64,000 nt of DNA from Bacteroidota bacterium (GCA_025363385.1 JANYEA010000117.1:1-64000), one strand, 5' to 3'. Positions 1 to 9,978 are shown, counted from the first letter of the stretch. Program-made: numbers and translations. Notes: a model not told the origin generated them from the letters alone.

Positions 1-70
1 TTCACTTAGCTGAATTTTATTCTGTAAAACTAGCATTCGGCAATGTTTTCAATTACAACCACAAAATAAA

Positions 71-105
71 AAAAAAGAGCAAAAACTTGCGTTTTTACTC
101 CTTTT
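71..105 (-). terminator. Rho-independent terminator downstream of the GH3 gene
   Basis: Read on the minus strand, GAG-AAAAAC (with one mismatch between the two parts) pairs around a four-base loop and is followed by about ten T residues. It lies about 75 bases past the GH3 stop codon, in the right orientation to end that transcript. The remaining bases of 1-178 show nothing I can name. Confidence 0.6.
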
Positions 106-178
106 AATTTTAACTCCTTAACACTTTTTCAGTGCCCTCCTAAATTGGAGACCCTTTTTTATTTCTGCTAACTATGAA

Positions 179-2557
179 TTACTTTTTAGGTTTTGCCACA
201 ACGTTTTTCAATTCGTTGATCGCAATTTTTGGTACTACTACCTTATGTACTTTTCCAACCACTATGTCTTTTGCAAGTTTGAATCCCGCAGAAGCATACG
301 TTTCTTCAGAAGTTCCAATTTTCGCTGTATAGTCTCCTGCATCAGCAATCCAAGAACTGCTGGCTGTTTGGAAAGAAGCCAGATCAGCAGCACCTAATGT
401 AAAGCTCAATGTTTGTGAAGCACCTGGTGCTAATAAAGCTGTTTTAGCAAATGCTTTCAACTCAGAACTTGGCTTATCCAATTTGGTTGTTGGTGCACTT
501 ACATATAATTCAGCCACTTCTTTACCAGCTACAGAACCTGTATTGGTAATAGTTACAGAGGCTTGAATGGGTTCATTCATTACTGCAGCACTCAATTTCA
601 AGTCACTAAACTTGAAACTGGTATAAGAAAGGCCATATCCAAACGGATAAGCTGTTTTCTTTCCAAATGAACTATAATAACGATATCCTACATAAATTCC
701 TTCTTCATAGATCGCTTCAGCATCAACTGCTTTTTGCCCGAATAAAGCGGTTTTTTCAGTTCCAGGAATTTCACGTCCTGGGAAGTTTTTAGCGCTGATC
801 TCATCATCATAGCTTAATGGGAAAGTAGTGCTCAGTTTACCTGAAGGGTTTACTTTACCAGAAATGATATCAGCTATTGCATTACCACCTTCTAAACCAG
901 GCTGCCATGCTAACAGTATGCCATCTACATTATCGCGCCATTTTGTAACATCAACTACACCGCCAATATTTAAAACAACTACTACTTTCTTATTATTTGC
1001 ATGGAAAGCTGCAGATACATTTTTGATTAGTGTTTGTTCTTTCTCAGTTAAATTATAATCATCCAATACTTTACGATCATTTCCTTCACCAGCATTACGA
1101 CCGATTGAAACGATTGCGATATTTGATTCTGATGCTGCTTTTTGAATCAATTCATTAGATGCACCCATTTCAGCAATCGGCGAAGGAGGACTCATTAGGT
1201 CTTCCATCAAGCTTCTTACAGGTTTCTTTGCAAGTTCTTTAGCCACATAGTCACTATAAGTGCTATATACATTTGCATTTAAGGAATATCCAGCACGGAA
1301 TAAACCATCTGCTAAAGGAACAGTATACATTCTATTTACATCTCCACTACCTGTACCACCAGCAATTAAATCCATTGCATTATTTCCAAAAACAGCAACA
1401 GCAGTTCCTTTTTCAATAGGCAAAGCTTTTGAAACGTTTTTCAACAACACCATGCTTTCAGTTGCAGCCCAACGTGAAATTTGAGCGTTTGCTTTTAAAG
1501 GAGGCGCATCAGTGAATTTATAGCCTTTGAAAGTTGGAGTCAATAATACAAGGTTTAAAATTTCTGTTACGTTTTGATCCAGAACTTTCTCATCCAATTC
1601 ACCCTTTTTAACTGCATCTAATACCGCAGTTTTTTGTTGAGGAGTTCCAGGCATGATCAAATGATTGTTTGCTTTTTGTTGTCCTACTACATTTTTACCA
1701 CTAAACCAATCAGTCATGATCATTCCTTTAAAACCAAGGTCTTCACGTAAAATTGTATTCAGCAACTCCGGATTCTCCGAAGTATAAGGACCATTTACTA
1801 AATTGTAAGAACTCATGATAGTCCAAGGATTCGATTGCTTCAACATGATCTGCCAACCTTTTAAGTAAATTTCTCTCATAGCTCTTTCGCTCATGATTAC
1901 ATTAACTGTATTTCTGTTGTTTTCATTATTATTGGCAAAAAAGTGTTTAGCTGAAACGCCGATGCCATTAGCTTGAACACCATTTACAATTGCTGCTGCC
2001 ATAGTACCTGTAATCAAAGGATCCTCTGAATAATATTCAAAATTTCTTCCACCCAATGGATTACGGTGAATATTCATGCCTGGACCAAGTATCACATCAA
2101 TACCAAAGTCTTTTGCTTCTTTACCATACGCATCACCTACTTTGCGAAGTACTGCTGTATCCCAGCTTGATGCCAATAAAGTTCCAACTGGCCATGCGGT
2201 TGCATAATAAATACGACTCTTACCGCCATTAAAAGCATGCGTTCCTGCAGGTCCGTCACACACCACAATAGCAGGAATACCCAAACGCGGAATAGCCATT
2301 GTTGTACCTGCTGCACCTAAAACTCTTTTCTGTGCTGCGGTAGGTTCAGCACCACCACCCATTCCCGGGAAAGCCATACCTGGTAAGAACATACCCTGGC
2401 CTATTACCAGATCAACTTTTTCTTGTAAAGTCATAGCCTTTACTACATCTGCAACTGGATTTTTTCCGAGTTGAGGAAAAGCTTGTTGACTAAAAGCAGT
2501 AGTTGCCATTAATAGCAAACCCAACATGCCAGCCATTTTGGTGAAATTTTTTTTCAT
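179..2557 (-). CDS. Glycoside hydrolase family 3 beta-glucosidase (exported)
   Basis: An exported GH3 enzyme that should remove terminal beta-linked glucose or a similar sugar from oligosaccharides in the periplasm or outside the cell. A Sec signal peptide covers residues 1-23, ending AFSQ. The N-terminal barrel holds the substrate-binding CDGPAG (D101), the KH pair in KHFFANNNE (K204/H205) and the nucleophile in MTDW (D283). The alpha/beta sandwich follows, and a fibronectin-III-like domain occupies roughly residues 650-760. At 792 residues it is full length. It is the last gene of a minus-strand run behind the serine hydrolase and NIF3-like genes, with 73 bases to the NIF3-like stop and a T-rich terminator beyond its own stop. 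TTACTTTG at 2600-2607 (minus) is a possible -7 element, so it may also have its own promoter. Exact substrate is not readable from sequence. Confidence 0.92.
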   Translation of the reverse strand: MKKNFTKMAGMLGLLLMATTAFSQQAFPQLGKNPVADVVKAMTLQEKVDLVIGQGMFLPGMAFPGMGGGAEPTAAQKRVLGAAGTTMAIPRLGIPAIVVCDGPAGTHAFNGGKSRIYYATAWPVGTLLASSWDTAVLRKVGDAYGKEAKDFGIDVILGPGMNIHRNPLGGRNFEYYSEDPLITGTMAAAIVNGVQANGIGVSAKHFFANNNENNRNTVNVIMSERAMREIYLKGWQIMLKQSNPWTIMSSYNLVNGPYTSENPELLNTILREDLGFKGMIMTDWFSGKNVVGQQKANNHLIMPGTPQQKTAVLDAVKKGELDEKVLDQNVTEILNLVLLTPTFKGYKFTDAPPLKANAQISRWAATESMVLLKNVSKALPIEKGTAVAVFGNNAMDLIAGGTGSGDVNRMYTVPLADGLFRAGYSLNANVYSTYSDYVAKELAKKPVRSLMEDLMSPPSPIAEMGASNELIQKAASESNIAIVSIGRNAGEGNDRKVLDDYNLTEKEQTLIKNVSAAFHANNKKVVVVLNIGGVVDVTKWRDNVDGILLAWQPGLEGGNAIADIISGKVNPSGKLSTTFPLSYDDEISAKNFPGREIPGTEKTALFGQKAVDAEAIYEEGIYVGYRYYSSFGKKTAYPFGYGLSYTSFKFSDLKLSAAVMNEPIQASVTITNTGSVAGKEVAELYVSAPTTKLDKPSSELKAFAKTALLAPGASQTLSFTLGAADLASFQTASSSWIADAGDYTAKIGTSEETYASAGFKLAKDIVVGKVHKVVVPKIAINELKNVVAKPKK

Positions 2558-2630
2558 TGCAATCGTTATTAACGTTTATATGTTTGTGTCAATCTGACGC
2601 AAAGTAATATTTCTTTTTAATATTTCATAG

Positions 2631-3566
2631 TTAAATCCAAAGAAATGGGTCACCAGACGCAATATGGGTAATGGGAAGGCCTGGAAGTTTGGGACTTAAC
2701 CATTCTACAAACAATTCCATACCTGGCTCTTCGCTCACTGAATGTCCTAATACAATCAGGGCAGTTTTTGAACCCATTTGTCTGGCATCCCTTAAATATT
2801 CGGCTGTTTCCCATTCAACCAATTCTCCGATTACCAAAACATCTGGGTTATTTTTTTCAATCATGTTAATATGAGCCTGCTCTCCCCAGGCACCCGGTAA
2901 TAAAGCTATTATGCTGCATTTTTGCTGTAAATCACCCATAGTTCGAACATGCTGAATAGATAAGTTAGATTTTAACTGACCAATCAATTGTTCGAGTGTA
3001 ATGGAAGGAATCTCTAGAAGTGAGTCACCCTTTTTTTGATAGGTTTGCCAATTCATTTTTTTCTTTACACCCAAACTGATCATATCGGGTTGCATAAAAT
3101 GACTAAAGTCGTGAAAACGCCAAATAACAATTCCATTTTTCTCTAGGAAGGCCTTTTTTTTCTGAATCATTGTATTGATTTCCTGCTTAGCCAAATTATC
3201 AGTTGCACTATAGAATGTGGGTTCATGTGCTATGATGAAGTTTGCTTTTAGTTTGATGGCTTGTTCAATTACTGCAACTGTAGGAAACATAGTGCTCACT
3301 ATCCCGGTTACTATTTGATCGGGCGAACCAAATTTGATCGTATCTACCGTTTCCTTAAATGCACTGAGTTTTGTTTCTTTGATGATCAGATCAATGATAT
3401 TTTGAACCGTATAGATCTCGAATTGATTCGTTCTATTTTGTGCAATAGAAAATCCTGGAAGGTTTAGTAATGCAGTTCCACCCAGTACCCATCCAGTATT
3501 CCGAATAAAATTTCTTCTATTTTGAGCATTTGATTCAAAAAAATTAAAAGGCAACATCGTTTTCAT
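2631..3566 (-). CDS. NIF3-like (DUF34) metal-binding protein with an export signal
   Basis: The mature part matches the NIF3/DUF34 family, which forms hexamers with dinuclear metal sites: AHEPTFY supplies a metal-binding His in the first half, and GHSVSEEPG near the end supplies the second His/Glu set. The family is normally cytosolic and its reaction is unsettled. This copy begins with a twin-arginine-like leader (NRRNFIRNT, R17/R18) followed by a hydrophobic stretch ending FSIAQ, so it is probably exported by Tat or Sec. An in-frame TTG at 3584 would add six residues; I chose ATG at 3566. It starts 25 bases after the serine hydrolase stop, so the two are probably co-transcribed. Family is confident, export likely, role unknown. 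Confidence 0.8.
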   Translation of the reverse strand: MKTMLPFNFFESNAQNRRNFIRNTGWVLGGTALLNLPGFSIAQNRTNQFEIYTVQNIIDLIIKETKLSAFKETVDTIKFGSPDQIVTGIVSTMFPTVAVIEQAIKLKANFIIAHEPTFYSATDNLAKQEINTMIQKKKAFLEKNGIVIWRFHDFSHFMQPDMISLGVKKKMNWQTYQKKGDSLLEIPSITLEQLIGQLKSNLSIQHVRTMGDLQQKCSIIALLPGAWGEQAHINMIEKNNPDVLVIGELVEWETAEYLRDARQMGSKTALIVLGHSVSEEPGMELFVEWLSPKLPGLPITHIASGDPFLWI

Positions 3567-3591
3567 TTTTATGGTGAAAGGCAATTGGTAT

Positions 3592-4731
3592 CTATAATAT
3601 AAAACTCTCGTACAGGCAGTTGATCGTATTCTTTATAAGACCATTAAAACCATCTTCGTACTTAGGGCCACAACCATTTGTAATAACTACAAATCCGAAT
3701 TTTTCTTTTGAATTAAAAAACATGCCACTATACAACCCATATGCAGAGCCAGTATGACCTTTCATAGTCTTTCCCTTAATCAAATTTTCTTGTGTTTCAA
3801 TAGCCATACCATATCCATCTTCTTCAGAAACTTTTTTCTGCATTTCGCGAGCACTTTTTTTCGACATAATCTTTACACCCTGATACTTTCCAAGCCTACT
3901 ATGCATGATCATATATTTAGCCAAGTCTGTAGCTGATATTTTCATCCCGCCAGTTGGTGAAAATATTGGGGTAGACTTCCCCGGCACATAGTTTGCAATT
4001 TCAGTTCTTCGGGGCGCATATGCATTGGGGGATGAAATGAATTTTGCAGAGTCGGTATTATATTCATAAATAGTAGCAAACCTTTTATTGTCAAGCGAAT
4101 CCACACAATATCCGCCGTATAATTTCAAAGGATCCAGAATATGGTGTTTTACATACTGATCAAAACGTTCTCTAGAAATTTTTTCAATGATCGTACCAGT
4201 AATATTATAATTCAAATTGCAATACATATAACCCTTTCCCGGTTCGTAGTTATTATAACATTTAGCCCAATTGGGATTAGTTGCAGGATTGATACTGTCT
4301 AATGAGAAATAACCCTCACTATCATTGATGGAAGAACGATGCTGTAAAAGGGTTCTAAGGGTTATTACTGTTTCTGGGAACTTTGGATTTCGAATTGTAA
4401 AACCTATTAAATTACTCACATCATCGTCTAGAGAAACCTTCCCTGCTTCTGCCAATTGCATGATCGAAGTGGTTGAAAATGATTTGGATATTGAGGCAAT
4501 TCGAAAAATACAATCATCAGTCAAGGGTTGTTTTGTTTCCAGTTCTTTATATCCAAAAGAGTGGGTATAGATGATTTTATTATTCTTTACCACTGCCACA
4601 GCAATTCCTACTACATTGGTTTGTTGCATAATGGTTTGAATGCCAGCTTCTGCTTTTTCTGCTTGTGCAAAAGCATTCAATGTTAGAAGTAACGATAAAA
4701 CAAAAATGGGGAAATATGCTTTACTTTTCAT
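3592..4731 (-). CDS. Serine hydrolase, class C beta-lactamase/esterase fold, exported
   Basis: A penicillin-binding-protein-like serine hydrolase. A signal peptide covers residues 1-23 (ends NAFAQ), the nucleophile motif is S80-I-S-K83, the Tyr motif is YCN, and HTG follows late in the chain (GHTGSAYGL). These are the three active-site elements of the beta-lactamase class C/D-aminopeptidase/esterase group. Substrates in this group include D-Ala peptides, esters and amides, so no specific activity is assigned. An upstream in-frame ATG at 4782 would put 17 charged residues before the signal peptide, so ATG 4731 is preferred. It is first in the minus-strand run with the NIF3-like and GH3 genes, and divergent from the second GH3 gene. 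Confidence 0.82.
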   Translation of the reverse strand: MKSKAYFPIFVLSLLLTLNAFAQAEKAEAGIQTIMQQTNVVGIAVAVVKNNKIIYTHSFGYKELETKQPLTDDCIFRIASISKSFSTTSIMQLAEAGKVSLDDDVSNLIGFTIRNPKFPETVITLRTLLQHRSSINDSEGYFSLDSINPATNPNWAKCYNNYEPGKGYMYCNLNYNITGTIIEKISRERFDQYVKHHILDPLKLYGGYCVDSLDNKRFATIYEYNTDSAKFISSPNAYAPRRTEIANYVPGKSTPIFSPTGGMKISATDLAKYMIMHSRLGKYQGVKIMSKKSAREMQKKVSEEDGYGMAIETQENLIKGKTMKGHTGSAYGLYSGMFFNSKEKFGFVVITNGCGPKYEDGFNGLIKNTINCLYESFIL

Positions 4732-4808
4732 GATACTAAATTTATGAATTAACTTTATTTTTAGCCTACGATTTATTTCCATTAACCGATTGCCATAAAA
4801 AAATAAAT
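4732..4808. promoter_or_regulatory. Divergent promoter region between serine hydrolase and second GH3
   Basis: These 77 bases separate two divergent start codons. On the plus strand TAACTTTA (4750-4757) and on the minus strand TAAATTTA (4737-4744) each match 7 of 8 positions of the Bacteroidota -7 consensus TAnnTTTG. No convincing -33 TTTG is seen for either. Assignment is tentative. Confidence 0.3.
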
Positions 4809-7141
4809 ATGAAAAAAAATTTCTTTCTCTTACTTGCTATGCCTTTTCTTGCAAACGCTCAAGTAAAATGGGTAGAGAATGATCTTACTGAAGGGATCAA
4901 AAAAATTAAAGTCAATAACCAGATCACACTCGGATATAATACTCACTCCGGTGTAAAGATCATTATAAAAGATGGTCTGCCATTCAAAGATCTAAACAAA
5001 AATGGTGCATTAGATCCATATGAAGATTGGCGCTTACCTGTTAGCGAACGTGCAAAAGATCTTGCTTCGAAAATGACTGTAGATGAAATTGCAGGTTTGA
5101 TGTTATACAGTGGGCATCAGGCAATCCCAGTAGCAGCTGGTGGATTTTCAAGGGGAACATACAGAGGGAAAATATTCGCAGAAAGCGATGCTAAACCATA
5201 TGATCTTTCTGATCAGCAAATAGCTTTTCTCACAAAAGATAATTTACGACATGTGCTCATTACAACGGTCGAAAGCGCTACTACTGCTGCCCTTTGGAAC
5301 AACAAAGCACAAGCATTAGTGGAAGGAATGGGTAAAGGCATTCCAACCAATAATAGCACTGATCCAAGAAACGGAGCCAATAAAGATGCCGAATACAATG
5401 CTGGCTCAGGGGGGTAATTTTTCAGTGGCCAGAAGAACTTGGATTAGCAGCAACCTTTGATGCTGCCATCACCAAACAATTTGGTGCAATTGCATCTAAG
5501 GAATACAGAGCTCTTGGAATTACAACTGCCCTTTCACCACAAATTGATCTGGCTACAGAACCACGTTGGAATCGTTTTGTAGGAACTTTTGGAGAAGATC
5601 CAAAATTAGCCACTGATATGGCAAGGGCTTATGTGGATGGATTTCAAACATCACCCATTTCTATTGATGCCTATCAGGGTTGGGGAAATAAAAGTGTGAA
5701 TGCAATGGTAAAACATTGGCCAAGTGGCGGACCAGAAGAAGGCGGTAGAGATGCACATTTTGCTTATGGAAAATTTGCAGTTTACCCTGGAAACAATTTA
5801 GAAACACAAATGAAGACCTTTACAGAAGGTGCATTTAAATTAGAAGGGAAAACCAAGAAGGCTTCTGCTGTGATGCCTTACTATACTATCTCTTTTAATC
5901 AGGATAAAAAGAATGGAGAAAATGTTGGTAATGGTTTTAGTAAATACATTATCACCGATCTTTTAAGAAATAGGTTTGGTTACGATGGTGTGGTTTGTAC
6001 AGATTGGTTGATTACTGCCAACGAAGGAGCAAAGCCCAGCGTTTTTTCTGGTAAATCCTGGGGAGTAGAAAAATTAAGCATCGCCGAGCGTCATTATAAA
6101 GTATTGATGGCAGGTGTAGATCAATTTGGTGGAAACAACGACGCAAAACCAGTATTAGAAGCCTATCAAATGGGTGTGAAAGAACATGGCGAAAGCTTTA
6201 TGCGCAAGCGCTTTGAACAATCAGCTATACGTTTACTCTTAAATGTATTTAGAGTTGGCCTGTTTGAAAATCCTTACTTAGATCCAACTGAGACAAAATC
6301 AATTGTAGGCAATCCAGATTTTATGAAAGCGGGTTATACAGCTCAATTAAAATCAATCGTACTCATCAAGAATCAAAACAAAACTTTGCCGATTCAAAAA
6401 GGTAAAACCGTGTATGTTCCTAAAAGAACTACACCAGCAAGCGCAAATTTTTTCGGACAACCATCTCCCGAAAAAACAGAATATCCAGTAAACTTACAAT
6501 TGCTTAAAAAGTATTATACCATAACGGATGATCCCTCAAAAGCAGACTTTGCAATTGTATTTATAAAAAGTCCGATTAGCGGTGGTTATAGCGATGCAGA
6601 TAGAGCAGCAGGTGGAAATGGATACCTACCCATTAGTTTGCAACTAAAAGATTATACCGCAACCGAAGCAAGGCCGCAAAGTATGGCTGCTGGTGATCCA
6701 GTGGTAGACCCAAACATCACGAACAGATCTTATTTAAACAAAACCAATAAATCAAATAGTTACCCCGATTTGAACACCATTTTAGAAACCAAAAAATCGA
6801 TGAATGGGAAACCCGTAATCGTTTCAGTTAGCATCACTAACCCAATGGTATTTGGCGAGTTTGAAAAAGAAGTCGATGCTATTGTTGGTGAATTTGGAGT
6901 TCAGGTTGAAGCTTTGATGGATATCGTTTCTGGCAAAGTAGAACCATCTGGTTTGTTACCCATGCAAATGCCTATCAATATGAGTACCGTTGAAAAACAA
7001 TTTGAAGATGTACCCCATGATATGATTCCATATAAAGACGCCAATGGTCATGTATACGATTTTGGTTATGGCTTAAATTGGAAGGGTATCATTCAAGATG
7101 CAAGAACTGAGAAATATAAAGTTCAAAAGAAAACAAGATAA
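4809..7141 (+). pseudogene. GH3 family beta-glucosidase interrupted by a frameshift
   Basis: One GH3 gene split into two reading frames. The 5' part (4809-5417, 202 codons) has a signal peptide (ends LANAQ) and an EF-hand-like calcium loop, DLNKNGALDPYE at residues 61-72, just before the barrel. It stops at TAA 5415-5417 directly after a run of six G (5409-5414). One more G, or a -1 slip there, restores the GH3 reading GGVIFQWPEELGLAA, and the frame then runs unbroken to 7141 through the nucleophile CTDW (Asp codon 6002-6004). The restored protein would be about 777 residues, normal for the family. The rest of the coding sequence is intact, which favours a recent indel or a homopolymer sequencing error over long decay; the annotation as broken should be read with that in mind. 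ATG 5618 is an internal Met, not a natural start. Confidence 0.85.
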
Positions 7142-7150
7142 ATGGGGATT

Positions 7151-7182
7151 AAAAAGGAGGTCTGCCATTAGACCTCCTTTTT
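7151..7182. terminator. Bidirectional rho-independent terminator
   Basis: A perfect 13-bp stem (AAAAAGGAGGTCT with AGACCTCCTTTTT) and a six-base loop. A/T tracts at both ends allow it to stop the GH3 transcript from the left and the osmC transcript from the right. It fills the space between these two convergent genes. Confidence 0.88.
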
Positions 7183-7184
7183 AT

Positions 7185-7595
7185 TTAAGCTAAATGATGT
7201 TCTACAACAATACTTGTTTTTAAAAGTTTTGAGATCGGACAATTTAATTCTGCGTCTTTCACTTGTGCCTCAAAAACAGCAAGATCAATTCCGGGAACTT
7301 CTGCATGCAAGATTAATTTCGATTCTACAATTGATCCGTCTTGAAAATTCACTTCCGACTGCACATCTAATTTTGTTGGAACAAATCCAGCAGCAGTTAA
7401 ATTAAAACTCAGCTTCATTGCAAAACAACCTGCATGAGCTGCACCAATCAATTCTTCCGGATTGGTTCCGATTCCATCTTCAAAACGAGTGTTGAAAGAA
7501 TATTGGGTTTGGTTCAAAACCCCACTTTGGGTAGAAAGAACACCTTTCCCCTCTTTACCTGATCCTTGCCAAACGGCATTTGCTTTTCTTACCAT
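7185..7595 (-). CDS. osmC: OsmC/Ohr-family hydroperoxide reductase
   Basis: A 136-residue cytosolic peroxidase of the OsmC subfamily that reduces organic hydroperoxides with a Cys pair. The reactive Cys lies in AAHAGCFAM (C57) and the second in NCPISKLL (C119), with the Glu of NPEELIGAAHA ahead of the first. Length is typical. It is monocistronic between the terminator at 7151-7182 and a long AT-rich gap. TTAGTTTG on the minus strand (7632-7639), 36 bases before the start, is a plausible -7 element. Confidence 0.9.
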   Translation of the reverse strand: MVRKANAVWQGSGKEGKGVLSTQSGVLNQTQYSFNTRFEDGIGTNPEELIGAAHAGCFAMKLSFNLTAAGFVPTKLDVQSEVNFQDGSIVESKLILHAEVPGIDLAVFEAQVKDAELNCPISKLLKTSIVVEHHLA

Positions 7596-7982
7596 GATAA
7601 TTTATTTTTAATGTGAAAGAGAATTCCCAGCCAAACTAAACTTTTTATAAGAAAGATGTCATATATGATGTATCAAAAAATAAAAAAATTTATTTTCATT
7701 TATAAACAAGCAGATTTTTTCAAAATATTCTAATAAATCCTGTTTTTTACCACAGTAGATATTGATTTAACACTCTCAAAACTATTCGCTTACGATTAAA
7801 CATTAACTAGCTTTGCACAATTTTAACAAAGAACAACTAAAACAATTTAAGTACTTTAACAAACTATTTCCAACTCGAAAAATGGTTTACTTCATAAACT
7901 TTACTTTGTAGAAGAAAATTGATGGATGAAAATATAAATTATTTCGCAGCTCCTGATAATAGTTTTATTTAAATGATCACTT
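7596..7982. other. AT-rich intergenic region, no gene seen
   Basis: About 390 bases, very AT-rich, with only short open stretches of some 20 codons. It holds the probable osmC promoter (minus, 7632-7639). Two plus-strand candidates for the next gene are TAGCTTTG (7808-7815), a full match to TAnnTTTG but 170 bases from the start codon, and TTACTTTG (7901-7908), a 7-of-8 match 74 bases from it. I see no tRNA fold, riboswitch or repeat. Confidence 0.5.
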
Positions 7983-8675
7983 ATGAAATTGAATATTTTT
8001 AAACAAATTATTTTATTTATAGCCCTAATATCTGGAATGCAATTCTCAGTTTCAGCACAAGAAAAAATCTCTAACTGGACTCCAGAAGTACAGAAGGAAC
8101 TTTTTGGTTATTGCGAAAAAAATGTATTGATTAACGAACTGAATATTCCTGAAGAAAAAGCTGATAAAATTGGGCAATTAAACTATTGGGCAACACTGCA
8201 AAAATTTAAGGTACAAGAAAATACTAACGATACTTTTGCAACTTCCAATGAAGTAGAAGCAGAGCTAATAAAGAAGTATAAAGCACTTTCTATCTCAAAC
8301 GAGCAATTAAAATCTTTGATGGAAAGAAGAAAAGCAAATACAAATGCGGATGCTTGCCCGCTTGTTACCTTTAGCTTTAACCCCCAATATGATACTGCAC
8401 AAAAAGCTCAAATGCTTCTCAATTTCAAAGCTAAATACAGAAAGGATCTGATTGCAAAAGCTGGTGTTAATGGAAGGCAGGCAGATCAACTAATTGATGC
8501 AGAAGTATGGAAACAAAAAGAAGCTTGTAGTATTTCAAAAATCCCGGTTACCGATTTTAATCGAATCAGAAAAACGGTAGAGATGTATCATATGTTAGAG
8601 CGGAAATATAAATTAGTTGACATGACCGATCAGCAAAAATCTGCTGCAATTGCATTTTTAAAACAAGTTCAATAA
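7983..8675 (+). CDS. Secreted protein of unknown function
   Basis: I do not recognise a family. A Sec signal peptide covers residues 1-25 (ends SVSAQ). The remaining 205 residues are charged and probably mostly helical, with Lys/Glu-rich amphipathic stretches and four Cys in the mature part, one in each of FGYCEKN, DACPL and EACSI plus none near the C-terminus beyond these. The pattern is consistent with a periplasmic helical protein. It is followed after 11 bases by a serine hydrolase gene, so both are probably in one transcript. Coding status is supported by length, signal peptide and tight spacing. Confidence 0.65.
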   Translation: MKLNIFKQIILFIALISGMQFSVSAQEKISNWTPEVQKELFGYCEKNVLINELNIPEEKADKIGQLNYWATLQKFKVQENTNDTFATSNEVEAELIKKYKALSISNEQLKSLMERRKANTNADACPLVTFSFNPQYDTAQKAQMLLNFKAKYRKDLIAKAGVNGRQADQLIDAEVWKQKEACSISKIPVTDFNRIRKTVEMYHMLERKYKLVDMTDQQKSAAIAFLKQVQ

Positions 8676-8686
8676 ATTCTTAGATT

Positions 8687-9925
8687 ATGTTATATCGTAT
8701 ACCCATATTCATTTTATGTTTCCTGCTCTCAATACAATTATTATTTGCACAAAATTTTCATTCGGTAGATAGCATTATTGAAAAACAAATTCAGCAACAG
8801 AAAGTTTCAGGCGCCGTTGCAATGATTATTTATAAAAACAAAGTAGTATTAGACAAGGCCTATGGCTTTGCAGACATTTCAAATCAACAACCAATGACAA
8901 CGGGATCTATTTTCAGGATAGCATCCCAAACAAAAGCCATTGTATCTATTGCTTTTTTACAATTAGTAGAACAGGGTAAAATTGGATTAGATGACCCGAT
9001 TGAAAAGTATATTCCAGCATTCCAAAACCAACAAGTAGCGGTTGTGGAAAAAGATACGATCAAGCTGGTTAACAGAAAAAGGTCTGTTACTATTCGAGAT
9101 CTATTAAGTCATCAATCTGGTATTTCATCATCAGATGAATACCCTAAACTAAAAAAAATATTTGCACAATATCAATTAGATAAGCCGCTGAATGTGGCTT
9201 TCAAATCACTTCAGGACGAGGTAGCTCAAATTGCAAATATGCCCTTAGCACACCAGCCAGGAGAGAGATTTAGTTATGGATTAAGCACTAACGTACTAGG
9301 CAGACTCATTGAAATTGTTTCTGGAATTTCATTAGACAATTATTTAAAGGAGTATATTTTTAAGCCTCTTCAAATGAAGGATACTTATTTTTATTTACCA
9401 AAAGAAAAACAAAACAGGTTGGTAAAAGTGTATAGAAATACCAGACCCGATAGTTTACAAGAAGTAACTACAGCAATGTATCCCATCAATTATCCTAATA
9501 CTGAAAACAGCAAATACTATTCAGCCATTGGTGGTTTGGTTTCAACCACTCACGACTATGCGCTCTTTTTAACTTGCCTTCTTAACGATGGTCAATATGC
9601 AAAAAACAAACAACTAATTGGCAAGCAAATCTTACAACAGTTTACAAGTAATCAATTAGGTGAAAAGACTTTTATTTTTGGAGGTATGAAGTCTTTGAAC
9701 AATTTTGGTTTAGGCGTTGGTTTAACCACAAAACAAGGAACTATTTTAAATAATGCTTCTGAGGGAAGTTTTTTTTGGGGAGGTGCTTTTAATACTGCCT
9801 ATATGGTTGATAAAAAGCGCAACCTGATTACTTTATTTTATTTTCAAAGAACTCCTTTTGATCTTCCTCCTGTTTTATCTGGTTTAGAGAAACAAACCAT
9901 TTGGGAAATAGATCAATTAAAATGA
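8687..9925 (+). CDS. Serine hydrolase, class C beta-lactamase/esterase fold, exported
   Basis: A second secreted serine hydrolase of the beta-lactamase superfamily, 412 residues with signal peptide 1-22 (ends LLFAQ). The nucleophile motif is S80-Q-T-K83 in FRIASQTKA. The second motif is FSYGLSTNVLG, where the usual Y-x-N is replaced by Y-G-L, as in many esterase-type members. Near residues 350-370 the sequence EGSFFWGGAFNT supplies the late Gly-rich strand with W-G-G in place of H/K-x-G. These changes suggest an esterase or D-aminopeptidase-like activity rather than a true beta-lactamase. It is the second gene of a likely pair with the secreted protein upstream. Confidence 0.82.
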   Translation: MLYRIPIFILCFLLSIQLLFAQNFHSVDSIIEKQIQQQKVSGAVAMIIYKNKVVLDKAYGFADISNQQPMTTGSIFRIASQTKAIVSIAFLQLVEQGKIGLDDPIEKYIPAFQNQQVAVVEKDTIKLVNRKRSVTIRDLLSHQSGISSSDEYPKLKKIFAQYQLDKPLNVAFKSLQDEVAQIANMPLAHQPGERFSYGLSTNVLGRLIEIVSGISLDNYLKEYIFKPLQMKDTYFYLPKEKQNRLVKVYRNTRPDSLQEVTTAMYPINYPNTENSKYYSAIGGLVSTTHDYALFLTCLLNDGQYAKNKQLIGKQILQQFTSNQLGEKTFIFGGMKSLNNFGLGVGLTTKQGTILNNASEGSFFWGGAFNTAYMVDKKRNLITLFYFQRTPFDLPPVLSGLEKQTIWEIDQLK

Positions 9926-9926
9926 A

Positions 9927-9958
9927 ATTGATAATTGTTTTTTCCTATTTTAACTTTA
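9927..9958 (+). promoter_or_regulatory. Candidate promoter for the 231-residue secreted protein gene
   Basis: ATTG (9927-9930), a 20-base spacer and TAACTTTA (9951-9958) lie 20 bases before ATG 9979. This agrees with the Bacteroidota TTTG/TAnnTTTG arrangement with one mismatch in each box. Confidence 0.4.
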
Positions 9959-9978
9959 TATAGAAATATAATCCTATT

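Noticed and set aside
5618-7141. An independent 507-residue GH3 gene starting at ATG 5618
   Set aside because: MARAYVDGF is an internal GH3 segment; the domain begins in the first frame at 4809 and the frames join by one base at the G run.
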